This document shows positions 1 through 7,291 of a DNA stretch of 11,489 nucleotides, piece by piece. The DNA is from CANHEE01 sp043777755. Its GTDB lineage: Bacteria > Bacteroidota > Bacteroidia > Chitinophagales > Saprospiraceae. Each line of letters starts with the position of its first letter. Positions within the stretch are counted from its first letter, which is position 1. The stretch spans positions 1 through 11,489 of the forward strand of contig JAYWHK010000096.1 in NCBI GenBank assembly GCA_043777755.1, in the 5' to 3' direction. The notes below the pieces were generated by a model, which saw nothing but the letters and a program-made list of their open reading frames with translations, had not been told where the DNA came from and did not search any database. Made by a program: the position numbers and the translations under genes.

Positions 1-23
1 AAAATCGTAGATTTTTGAACAAA

Positions 24-117
24 CTCTGCGTTCTCTGCGCCTCTGCGTGGTCTAAAAATAAATTCTCAAAGAGAATTTTAATAAATAATTTCACGCAAAG
101 GCGCAGAGAACGCAGAG
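24..117. repeat. Large imperfect palindrome of CTCTGCG units
   Basis: Arm 24-49 and arm 92-117 are reverse complements over 26 bp with one mismatch. Each arm is itself built from short repeats: the left arm has three CTCTGCG copies. A smaller perfect hairpin lies in the spacer (60-67 paired with 71-78, 3-nt loop), so the whole could fold as a long stem or cruciform. There is no open reading frame. From general knowledge, CTCTGCG-rich intergenic palindromes recur in several bacterial phyla including Bacteroidota; I infer that this is one copy of a dispersed family. It lies downstream of the mlaF-like gene, so it could also stabilise or end that transcript, but it lacks a clean U-tract. Confidence 0.75.
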
Positions 118-205
118 AAAGAAATATTTTTTGCAAAAATATCTCTTTTAACTAAGCAAAAACTTCTCCGTAGTTTTCAGGACTTTTATACTTATTTACT
201 TACGA

Positions 206-967
206 CTACTTACCAAACGCTTTTTTTCTCAAACGCTGTAAAAAAGGCGAAGCAAATATAAAATTTTCCAATTCTTTGCTATCTGTTTCTAACACTTCTT
301 GGTTTGTACCAGTCCATTCAATTTGTCCCTTGTGAACAAATAGAATATTATCGCCAATTTCCATTACCGAGTTCATATCATGGGTGTTGATAACCGTCGT
401 GATATTGTCTTCGACAGTGATATTTTTAATCAATTCATCAATGACAATAGACGTTTTTGGGTCAAGCCCAGAGTTGGGTTCATCACAAAAAAGATATTTT
501 GGTTTTAGGACAATTGCCCGAGCGATACCGACACGTTTTTGCATACCACCACTAACTTCCGAAGGGTATTTTTTATTAGAACCTTCCAAACTCACCCGAG
601 CAAGGCAATGGTTCACTTGGTCTAATTTTTGTGCAGGAGTCATCGTTGTGAACATATCCAAAGGAAAACGAATATTTTCCTCTACGGTCATACTGTCAAA
701 CAAGGCAGAACCTTGAAACAACATACCTACCTGCATACGAAGTGTACGCACATCTTGTTTTTCCAAAGCCCAAAAATTGCTTTTGTCATACCACACTTCG
801 CCACTCGAAGGAGGGACAAGCCCAACGAGCGTTTTGAGCAAAACGGTTTTTCCAGCACCGCTTCGACCAATGATAAGGTTGGTTTTGCCAGGCTGAAAAG
901 TATGGGTGATGCCTTTCAAAACCTCTACATCACCAAAAGTTTTTCTGATATTTACTGCTTTAATCAT
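206..967 (-). CDS. mlaF: MlaF-like ABC transporter ATP-binding protein
   Basis: This is a cytoplasmic ATPase that would energise an MlaE-type permease moving phospholipid or another lipid between inner and outer membrane. With the start at 967 it has 253 residues, normal for the family. Visible motifs are Walker A GRSGAGKT (34-41), Q-loop glutamine 86, signature VSGGMQ (138-143), Walker B with Asp162-Glu163, D-loop SGLDP and H-loop His196. The signature followed by KRV and the C-terminal tail FIFASPFLQ are typical of MlaF/Ttg2A. A start 25 codons upstream at 1042 is open, but those residues do not resemble the family, and a promoter-like box at 990-997 lies inside that stretch, so MIKAVNIRK is the likely N-terminus. 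No permease or MCE (MlaD-like) gene is adjacent within the window. The exact substrate is inferred from family only. Confidence 0.88.
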   Translation of the reverse strand: MIKAVNIRKTFGDVEVLKGITHTFQPGKTNLIIGRSGAGKTVLLKTLVGLVPPSSGEVWYDKSNFWALEKQDVRTLRMQVGMLFQGSALFDSMTVEENIRFPLDMFTTMTPAQKLDQVNHCLARVSLEGSNKKYPSEVSGGMQKRVGIARAIVLKPKYLFCDEPNSGLDPKTSIVIDELIKNITVEDNITTVINTHDMNSVMEIGDNILFVHKGQIEWTGTNQEVLETDSKELENFIFASPFLQRLRKKAFGK

Positions 968-989
968 TTTCTTGAATAGAATAATTAAA

Positions 990-997
990 CAAAAGTA
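990..997 (-). promoter_or_regulatory. Putative -7 box for the mlaF-like gene
   Basis: On the minus strand this reads TACTTTTG, a match to the Bacteroidota -7 consensus TAnnTTTG, 22 nt upstream of the chosen start at 967. No clear -33 TTTG was seen at the usual spacing. Confidence 0.45.
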
Positions 998-1017
998 CAA
1001 CCTTTCCATAAATTCTC

Positions 1018-1025
1018 TATTTTTG
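1018..1025 (+). promoter_or_regulatory. Putative -7 box for the glycosyltransferase/GH16 unit
   Basis: TATTTTTG matches TAnnTTTG 39 nt before the start at 1065 and faces away from the box at 990-997, making a compact divergent promoter region. The -33 element is not clear, and the AT-rich context makes a chance match possible. Confidence 0.4.
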
Positions 1026-1064
1026 CAGACGTATTCATTCAAAAAAATTTAAAATTTTTATAAC

Positions 1065-2735
1065 ATGGCTAAAAAACAGAACCCAAAGGCAGCTGTTTCG
1101 ACAGAAAACTGGACAATGCCGACAGATGAAATCACTCCTACAAACACTCCAAAATGGTTGTATCCAGCCATTTCAATATTGTTTTTGGCAATTATTTGGT
1201 TTGCTCGGACAAATTTATTCAGTTTGCCTTTTGAACGAGATGAAGGTTATTACAGCTATATGGGCAAGTTGCTTCTTGAAGGCGGACGACCTTATATTGA
1301 TTTTTACGAGATGAAATTACCTGGATTATTTTATGCTTATGCTTCGGTGGTTGCCTTTTTTGGTGGCAGTGTCGAAAGTATGCACTTGGGTTTTGGTATC
1401 GTCAATTTTATTTCAGCGTTTGTGGTTTGGCACATTGCAAAACACTTGTTTAATGACATGGCAGCTATGGCAGCGAGCGTATCTTTTGCTATTTTATCTT
1501 TGAATAAAAGTGCTTCGGGATTTGCTGCACAAGGCGAACACTTGGTTGTTTTGTTTGCTGCATTGGGTATTTTATTTACCGTAAAAGCGATTTCGTCAGG
1601 CAAAGCATGGCAATACGTTTTGGCAGGTGCAGCCTTGGCAATGGCAATGATGATAAAACAATCGGGTGTATTTTTTGCCGTAGGCGCAGGTGCAATGGTT
1701 GTTTTGGCAAATTCAAAACCTTTTGATTTTTTTAAAATTGTAAAAAACGCAGGCTTAATGATAGGCGGTTTTTTAGCAATCGTAGGCGTTTTTCTTTTAT
1801 TAATGATAAAAAATGGAGCTTACGAACAAATGAATTATTTTGTTTTTGGCGTAGCTCAAGAGTATGTCAAATCCTTAGATTTTGATTTCGGAATGGAGCG
1901 TCTTCGTGGTTCGCTTACAGACATTACAAAAGGTTATACAGGCTACTGGACATTGGGGTTTCTTGGTGTTGTATTGCCTTGGTTCACTTCTTTGGATTTT
2001 TATAAAAAATTGGGAATCAGTGTTTTAGCAATAGCCGCATTTGCAAGTGTAACGCCAGGCTTGCGTTTTTATGGACATTATTATATGCAATTTATGCTTG
2101 GGTTATCTTTGCTGATTGCAGCTGGCATATACAGTATAGGAGCGATTATGGAAGAAAAAATGAAAGTTTCGTCAGGTAAAATTGCTGCAACTTTTATTTT
2201 TGTATTGTCTTCAATCGTTGTGATTGCTGGACAAAAAGACTATTATTTTAGTCCTAATAATTTTAAAATTATGCGAGAAGTATATGGCGACAATCCATTT
2301 CCTGAAACGAAAGCAATTGCGGATTATATCAAAGCCAATTCTCGGGACAATAGCCCAATTGTTGTTTTTGGTTCAGAGCCTCAGATTTATTTTGAAACAG
2401 GTCGCAAATCAGTCAGCCGTCACTCGTTCATAGCCTTTACTTCTCCGATGAATGATGTTGCAAAAGGTTGGCGAGAAGAATTTAAGGCAGATGTTGAAAA
2501 AAGCAAGCCAGAATACCTTGTTTTGGTTGTCCATCAATTTTCTTGGCTTTTCCCAGCGGATAGCGACCAAGATTTGCTCAAATGGGGCTTTAATTATGCC
2601 AGTCAAAACCAATATACGATGGTCGGTGTAGCCGATATGTTACCAGGAAATAAACCAACTTTGGTTTGGGACGCAGCTGCGCCAAACTACAAACCAAAAG
2701 GTGAAAAATATTTGTACATTTTTAGAAAAAAATAA
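1065..2735 (+). CDS. GT-C (PMT/ArnT-like) membrane glycosyltransferase
   Basis: This is a 556-residue polytopic membrane protein resembling the glycosyltransferase 39/PMT_2 group, which moves a sugar from a lipid-phosphate carrier onto a protein, lipid or polysaccharide on the outer face of the inner membrane. After a short soluble N-terminus, hydrophobic segments begin near residue 31 and continue to about 390. The first periplasmic loop carries RDEGYY (58-63), the acidic Asp-Glu position expected to be catalytic in GT-C enzymes. RFYGHYYMQF (334-343) and a soluble C-terminal part with VFGSEPQIYFETGR (434-447) also fit the family. Acceptor and donor cannot be read from sequence. The next gene starts 8 bp after its stop, so the two are probably co-transcribed. 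Early-stop alternatives were not seen. Confidence 0.82.
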   Translation: MAKKQNPKAAVSTENWTMPTDEITPTNTPKWLYPAISILFLAIIWFARTNLFSLPFERDEGYYSYMGKLLLEGGRPYIDFYEMKLPGLFYAYASVVAFFGGSVESMHLGFGIVNFISAFVVWHIAKHLFNDMAAMAASVSFAILSLNKSASGFAAQGEHLVVLFAALGILFTVKAISSGKAWQYVLAGAALAMAMMIKQSGVFFAVGAGAMVVLANSKPFDFFKIVKNAGLMIGGFLAIVGVFLLLMIKNGAYEQMNYFVFGVAQEYVKSLDFDFGMERLRGSLTDITKGYTGYWTLGFLGVVLPWFTSLDFYKKLGISVLAIAAFASVTPGLRFYGHYYMQFMLGLSLLIAAGIYSIGAIMEEKMKVSSGKIAATFIFVLSSIVVIAGQKDYYFSPNNFKIMREVYGDNPFPETKAIADYIKANSRDNSPIVVFGSEPQIYFETGRKSVSRHSFIAFTSPMNDVAKGWREEFKADVEKSKPEYLVLVVHQFSWLFPADSDQDLLKWGFNYASQNQYTMVGVADMLPGNKPTLVWDAAAPNYKPKGEKYLYIFRKK

Positions 2736-2743
2736 TTATAATT

Positions 2744-4441
2744 ATGAAAAATCACCTTAAATTGATACCGTTTTTATTCCTTTGCCAATTTGCGATGGCA
2801 CAAGTCGATGTTACCTACAGCGATTTGGTTTGGTCTGATGAGTTCGATACCAATGGTGCTATAAATGCGAGTAAGTGGCACCATCAAACCCAACTTCCTT
2901 CAGGTGGAGGTTGGTTCAATGGCGAACAGCAGCACTACACCAATCAATTGACCAATTCATTTGTGAATGCTGGTTTTTTGAATATTGTAGCAAAAAAAGA
3001 ATCATTTACTGACCAAAATGTAACAAAACAATACACGTCAGCAAGGTTAAATTCTAAATTTGCTTTCAAGTACGGACGAGTAGATGTGCGTGCAAAGTTA
3101 CCAATTGGCGCAGGAACTTGGCCCGCCATTTGGTTGTTGGGCAAAAATGTGAATGAGTTGGGCGGTTTTTTTCAAGCTACTCATGGCACTATGAATTGGC
3201 CTGCTTGTGGTGAAATAGACGTTATGGAGCATGGTATCTATCCATCACAGCCTATCAATTTTATTGGGTCAGCTGTTCATACAACATCGTCGTCAGGAAA
3301 TACAATAAATAAAGATGGAACTTTAGTCAAAAATTTAGGCACTGATTTTCATGTTTATTCTTTGAATTGGTCGCCCAATCAACTTACTTTTTTGGTTGAT
3401 AACGTTGCTTTTTATACTTACAACCCAGCTGATAAAGATGCAAAAACTTGGCCTTTTGATGCCGAGCAATACGTTTTGCTCAATGTTGCAATGGGCGGAA
3501 TCGCAGGGAAGATTCCTTCTGATTTTACCCAAGCTGGAATGGAAGTAGATTATGTAAGGGTGTATCAAGATACCACTCCTGACATCAAAGCTCCGACTAA
3601 TTTTACAGCAAGTATTGGCGAAACTACTGGCTCAACGATTGAGCTTTTGCTAAAAGGAAGCGATAATGTAAGTAATATTTTTTATGATGTAAAATATGGC
3701 AACCAAAATGTCACTGTTACGGGGCTTTCGGGTGTACAAAAATCTTATATTATCACTGGACTTAGCTCAAATACAAGTTATTCTTTTAATATTACTGCTA
3801 AAGATGCTTCTAACAATCAAGCGGCAAATAATCCCATCGTTTTGAATGCTAAAACGATAACTGAGTCTAATCTGATTTGTTCGGGAACATCAAAATTAGC
3901 ACAACAAGGTGCTTTTTTAGTGGGCTATAATTATGAGTATAAAACAGAAGGAAATAATGTAAAAATTACTTATACTTTGTTGGATACGGACAAAACAGAT
4001 GTCTTTGCTTATTTATGGAAGCAAATTCCTTTTGGCGAAACGGATATGAAAAAGACCACTGGAAAAACTTTTACACATACTTTGACAGGACAAACAGTAG
4101 GTTCTTCCATCAATTATGCTGTAAAATTTGCTTTTGCAGGAGGATTGTCAGCTACTCAATATTATGCTTATGAAGTAGGCAGTAGCTGTAGTACAAGTAT
4201 TGAAGAAGCAATGGTAGAAAAAGATATTTATTTCAACAACCCTGCTAAGAATTTTATCAATATAACTTCAAAAAATAAAATAGATAAGGTTGAACTGTAT
4301 GATTTATCAGGAGATTTAGTGTTAGCGTCTTCTGTAAATACCTCAAAAATAGACGTGCAAGCACTTCAAACAGGCTTATATACAATAATTTTTTATTTAG
4401 AAAAAGAAAAAGTAGCAATGAAGGTGATGGTAGAAAATTGA
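2744..4441 (+). CDS. Secreted GH16 beta-glucanase with FN3 and T9SS sorting domain
   Basis: This is an extracellular endo-acting beta-glucan hydrolase, probably laminarinase/beta-1,3-glucanase type. Residues 1-20 form a signal peptide ending AMAQ. The GH16 fold covers about 25-276, with catalytic motif EIDVME: Glu157 is the expected nucleophile, Asp159 the helper and Glu162 the acid/base. A fibronectin type III domain follows (about 282-371). A beta-rich module of unknown identity, possibly carbohydrate binding, spans about 376-483 and begins and ends near cysteines (379, 482). The last ~75 residues (IYFNNPAKNFINI, VELYDLSGDLV, LQTGLYTIIF) are a type A type IX secretion sorting domain, implying outer-membrane export and cleavage or surface attachment. 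Of the GH16 specificities, laminarin is the best guess; agarose or licheninase activity is not excluded. It probably shares a transcript with the upstream glycosyltransferase. Confidence 0.92.
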   Translation: MKNHLKLIPFLFLCQFAMAQVDVTYSDLVWSDEFDTNGAINASKWHHQTQLPSGGGWFNGEQQHYTNQLTNSFVNAGFLNIVAKKESFTDQNVTKQYTSARLNSKFAFKYGRVDVRAKLPIGAGTWPAIWLLGKNVNELGGFFQATHGTMNWPACGEIDVMEHGIYPSQPINFIGSAVHTTSSSGNTINKDGTLVKNLGTDFHVYSLNWSPNQLTFLVDNVAFYTYNPADKDAKTWPFDAEQYVLLNVAMGGIAGKIPSDFTQAGMEVDYVRVYQDTTPDIKAPTNFTASIGETTGSTIELLLKGSDNVSNIFYDVKYGNQNVTVTGLSGVQKSYIITGLSSNTSYSFNITAKDASNNQAANNPIVLNAKTITESNLICSGTSKLAQQGAFLVGYNYEYKTEGNNVKITYTLLDTDKTDVFAYLWKQIPFGETDMKKTTGKTFTHTLTGQTVGSSINYAVKFAFAGGLSATQYYAYEVGSSCSTSIEEAMVEKDIYFNNPAKNFINITSKNKIDKVELYDLSGDLVLASSVNTSKIDVQALQTGLYTIIFYLEKEKVAMKVMVEN

Positions 4442-4460
4442 GATGAGTATTTGGGATAAC

Positions 4461-4497
4461 AAAAAATGCAAGTAGAAGATTCTACTTGCATTTTTTT
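4461..4497 (+). terminator. Intrinsic terminator after the GH16 gene
   Basis: A perfect 16-bp stem (4461-4476 with 4481-4496) and 4-nt loop AGAT are followed by a T-run. It begins 20 nt past the GH16 stop. The A-tract on the other side means it could also work for transcripts of the convergent mutase gene. Confidence 0.9.
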
Positions 4498-4535
4498 CTA
4501 AGGTACTTAAACTATCAATAAAAACTCAGAAAATA

Positions 4536-4543
4536 AATTATTC
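4536..4543. repeat. Target site duplication, left copy
   Basis: AATTATTC directly abuts the left terminal inverted repeat and is identical to 4875-4882. It is the duplicate created by insertion; the right copy belongs to the end of the mutase gene. Confidence 0.82.
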
Positions 4544-4874
4544 CTTACTGTAAAATTTTAAGTGATGCTTCAAAATTGAGCTATACAATCAGTAACAAAC
4601 GATAGTTATGGGTGTTTTATCAGCAAAAAAATTATATACTGGCAAATTACGAAGGATTTAGCACACGGATTATTGCGGATAAAATCAATAAATTGATTTC
4701 ACTCACGGATTTTCACTGATTTCCTGCATGAAAAATCCGTGAAAATCCGTGAGTGATGCGAAGCATCATCTGCGAAAATCTGTGTGCTAAATTAATTTTT
4801 ATTCATGCAATAAGTTGGCTACACTTAGGGTATTTTTAGGTCTAATCTACCATCACTTAATATTTTACAGTAAG
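4544..4874. mobile_element. MITE-like 331-bp non-autonomous element
   Basis: The ends 4544-4567 and 4851-4874 are inverted repeats, 23 of 24 bp identical, beginning CTTACTGTAAAA. A perfect 8-bp direct repeat, AATTATTC, lies immediately outside both ends. The interior has no coding region. Short length, terminal inverted repeats, target duplication and no transposase together define a miniature inverted-repeat transposable element. An 8-bp duplication occurs in several IS families, so the parent transposase cannot be named from here. The insertion lies exactly at the stop codon of the mutase gene without changing its protein. A separate palindromic repeat (4656-4792) lies inside. Confidence 0.8.
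4656..4792. repeat. Nested palindromic repeat inside the MITE-like element
   Basis: The outer arms 4656-4680 and 4768-4792 pair over 25 bp with four mismatches. The inner arms 4699-4722 and 4733-4756 pair over 24 bp with one mismatch around a 10-nt loop. The inner arms consist of repeated CACGGATTTTCAC-like units. A third small perfect hairpin, GATGC-GAA-GCATC, is at 4755-4767. There is no reading frame. Related CACGGATTTT palindromes are, as far as I know, common intergenic repeats in Bacteroidota. It may be original cargo of the element or a later insertion; no flanking duplication of its own was seen. Confidence 0.75.
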
Positions 4875-4882
4875 AATTATTC
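4875..4882. repeat. Target site duplication, right copy (mutase stop codon)
   Basis: AATTATTC abuts the right inverted repeat. On the minus strand it reads GAATAATT, which contains the last Glu codon and TAA stop of the mutase, so this is the original target. Confidence 0.82.
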
Positions 4883-7021
4883 TCCACTATTTTTTATCAT
4901 CACTTCCAATATCAAACAAGCTGCTTTACTCAATACCGTTCCTGGGCCAAAAACACCAACAACGCCGTATTCATACAAATAATCATAGTCCTGCGGAGGA
5001 ATTACACCTCCAACAACAACCATAATGTCTTCACGACCTAATTTTTTTAATTCGGCAATCGCTTGCGGAACAAGCGTTTTATGACCAGCTGCCAAGGAAG
5101 AAATCCCCAAAATGTGAACATCATTTTCAGCGGCTTGTCGGGCAGCTTCGGCAGGTGTTTGGAAAAGTGGGCCCATATCCACATCAAAACCCAAATCGGC
5201 AAAACCCGTAGCAATGACTTTTGCACCACGGTCGTGTCCATCTTGTCCTAATTTTGCGACCATAATTCTTGGGCGGCGACCTTCCAAACCAGCGAATTTG
5301 TCCGCCAGAGATTGTGCATATTTAAAGTGTTGATCCATTTTTATTTCTCCCGAATAAACATTTGAAACCAAGCGAGTAGTGGCTGTAAAACGCCCAAAAG
5401 ATGTTTCCATTGCATCAGAGATTTCTCCCAAAGTGACACGTTGTCGAGCTGCATGAACCGCTAATTCGAGTAAATTACCTTCGCCCGTAGCTGCGGCGTG
5501 CGCAATCATCGCCAAAGCATCTTTTACTTCGAGTTCGTTTCTATTTGACTTAACTTGTTGCAAACGAGTAAGTTGTGCTTCTAAAACAGTTTTGTTGTCA
5601 ATTTCTAACAAGTCCATTGGAGCTTCTTCTTCATTTTTAAAAATATTAACACCAACGATAAAATCCTTACCACTGTCAATCCTTGCTTGTTTTCGAGCGG
5701 CAGCTTCTTCAATGCGCAATTTCGGCACACCTTTTTCAATTGCTTTTGCCATTCCGCCCAAAGCCTCGACTTCTTCAATCAACTCCCAAGCTCTTTTTGC
5801 CAAACGGTCAGTCAAATACTCTACATAATACGAACCAGCCCAAGGATCAATTGCCTTTGTGATGTCTGTTTCTTTTTGTAAAAAAATCTGCGTATCACGA
5901 GCGATTTTTGCTGAAAAATCAGTTGGCAAAGCCAATGCTTCGTCAAGTGCGTTTGTATGCAATGACTGTGTTCCACCGAGCGCAGCTGCCAATGCTTCTA
6001 CGCAAGTACGAGCAATATTGTTAAAAGGATCTTGTTCTGTCAAGCTCCAACCCGATGTCTGAGAATGTGTCCGCAATGCCATAGATTTGGCATTTTTAGG
6101 ATTAAACTGCTTGACGATTTTTGCCCAAAGCATACGCCCAGCACGCATTTTGGCAATCTCCATAAAATGATTCATACCTACGCCCCAGAAAAAAGACAAT
6201 CGTGGCGCAAAATTATCAATGTCCAAACCTGCTTCTATCCCTGTTCGCAAATATTCCAAACCATCAGCTAAGGTATATGCCAACTCGATGTCAGCTGTTC
6301 CTCCTGCTTCTTGAATGTGATAGCCAGAAATAGAAATAGAGTTGAATTTTGGCATATTTTGAGCTGTGTAAGCAAAAATATCAGCAATAATACGCATGGA
6401 AGGCAATGGTGGATAAATGTAAGTATTCCGCACCATAAACTCTTTTAAAATATCATTTTGAATCGTTCCACTGAGTTTTTCAGCGGCAACGCCTTGTTCC
6501 TCAGCCGCTACAATATAAAAAGCCATAATCGGCAATACTGCACCGTTCATGGTCATTGATACCGACATTTGGTCAAGCGGAATTTGGTCGAATAATATTT
6601 TCATGTCTTCAACGCTGTCAATCGCCACTCCAGCTTTTCCTACATCGCCTACAACTCTTTGATTGTCAGAATCATAACCACGATGCGTTGCTAAATCAAA
6701 AGCAACAGAAAGTCCTTTTTGACCTTGTGCCAAATTGCGACGGTAAAAAGCATTGCTTTCTTCAGCAGTCGAAAAACCAGCATATTGTCGAATCGTCCAC
6801 GGTTGCGAAACGAACATAGAACTGTAAGGACCTCTCAAAAAAGGTGGAGAACCTGCCGCAAAATCTAAATGCTGCAAATCTTCAATGTCTTTTGGCGAAA
6901 AAGAAGGTTTTACAGCGATTTTTTCAGGAGTTTCCCAAGTGTTTTCGTTGTCAGCTATTGTGGTTGTTGCTTTCGGACGAAGGTTTAGGTCTAATGAAAT
7001 TTGGTTGAAATTTGGTTTCAT
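4877..7021 (-). CDS. scpA: Methylmalonyl-CoA mutase, catalytic subunit
   Basis: This adenosylcobalamin enzyme interconverts (R)-methylmalonyl-CoA and succinyl-CoA in propionate metabolism. It has 714 residues, normal for the catalytic subunit (MutB/ScpA). The N-terminal TIM barrel covers about 35-400 and includes the WTIRQYAGFSTAEESNAFYR segment (75-94). Tyr80 and Arg198 (in VRNTYIYPP) are the residues that separate methylmalonyl-CoA mutase from isobutyryl-CoA mutase, which has Phe and Gln there. His235 (SGYHIQEAG) is the expected active-site histidine. The C-terminal B12 domain (about 583-714) has D594-x-H596-xx-G599, with His596 the lower axial ligand, plus the GG of VVVGGVIPPQD. No small subunit (mutA) lies beside it; the gene upstream is unrelated and divergent. 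The enzyme may be a homodimer, or mutA may be elsewhere. A MITE-like element ends at its stop codon. Confidence 0.96.
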   Translation of the reverse strand: MKPNFNQISLDLNLRPKATTTIADNENTWETPEKIAVKPSFSPKDIEDLQHLDFAAGSPPFLRGPYSSMFVSQPWTIRQYAGFSTAEESNAFYRRNLAQGQKGLSVAFDLATHRGYDSDNQRVVGDVGKAGVAIDSVEDMKILFDQIPLDQMSVSMTMNGAVLPIMAFYIVAAEEQGVAAEKLSGTIQNDILKEFMVRNTYIYPPLPSMRIIADIFAYTAQNMPKFNSISISGYHIQEAGGTADIELAYTLADGLEYLRTGIEAGLDIDNFAPRLSFFWGVGMNHFMEIAKMRAGRMLWAKIVKQFNPKNAKSMALRTHSQTSGWSLTEQDPFNNIARTCVEALAAALGGTQSLHTNALDEALALPTDFSAKIARDTQIFLQKETDITKAIDPWAGSYYVEYLTDRLAKRAWELIEEVEALGGMAKAIEKGVPKLRIEEAAARKQARIDSGKDFIVGVNIFKNEEEAPMDLLEIDNKTVLEAQLTRLQQVKSNRNELEVKDALAMIAHAAATGEGNLLELAVHAARQRVTLGEISDAMETSFGRFTATTRLVSNVYSGEIKMDQHFKYAQSLADKFAGLEGRRPRIMVAKLGQDGHDRGAKVIATGFADLGFDVDMGPLFQTPAEAARQAAENDVHILGISSLAAGHKTLVPQAIAELKKLGREDIMVVVGGVIPPQDYDYLYEYGVVGVFGPGTVLSKAACLILEVMIKNSGE

Positions 7022-7044
7022 ATATTGACAGTAGATTGTTTTTG

Positions 7045-7052
7045 CAAAGTTA
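7045..7052 (-). promoter_or_regulatory. Putative -7 box for methylmalonyl-CoA mutase
   Basis: On the minus strand this reads TAACTTTG, a full match to TAnnTTTG, 23 nt upstream of the start codon at 7021. The -33 part is weak. Confidence 0.5.
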
Positions 7053-7213
7053 AGTATTTTTATGAAAAAATAAAATGCAAGACTTTACAAAATACCAATA
7101 TTTTTCCAAGATTGAAAAGGGTTTATGTTTTTTTACATCGTTTCCGTTTCTACTTATATCGGCTTTTTCAAGAAGAATGTCGTGTAAAGTTGCAAAAATT
7201 GTTAATTTTATAG

Positions 7214-7221
7214 TACATTTG
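7214..7221 (+). promoter_or_regulatory. Putative promoter of the prohibitin-like gene
   Basis: TACATTTG matches TAnnTTTG, with a TTG at 7190-7192 21 bp upstream acting as a plausible -33. The expected leader is about 65 nt and contains a 6-bp hairpin (7247-7252 with 7258-7263). The rest of the 7022-7291 gap shows no gene. Confidence 0.55.
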
Positions 7222-7291
7222 GGAAATATTTTTCACCAGATAGCGGAACAATAATGAATTGTTATTTATCCGTTATTAAAAATAATAAAAT

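Noticed and set aside
24..117. CRISPR array
   Set aside because: The repeats form a palindrome of short units without regular unique spacers, and no cas gene is present.
124..142. AT-only hairpin (ATATTTTT/AAAAATAT)
   Set aside because: The 8-bp stem has no G-C pairs and is easily produced by chance in this AT-rich gap. It was not called as a terminator.
968..1042. Longer N-terminus of the mlaF-like gene
   Set aside because: The extra 25 residues do not resemble the ABC family, and a promoter-like box lies within them, so the start at 967 was preferred.
7247..7263. Small hairpin in the prohibitin leader as a riboswitch
   Set aside because: A 6-bp stem with a 5-nt loop is too little structure, and no known riboswitch motif is visible.
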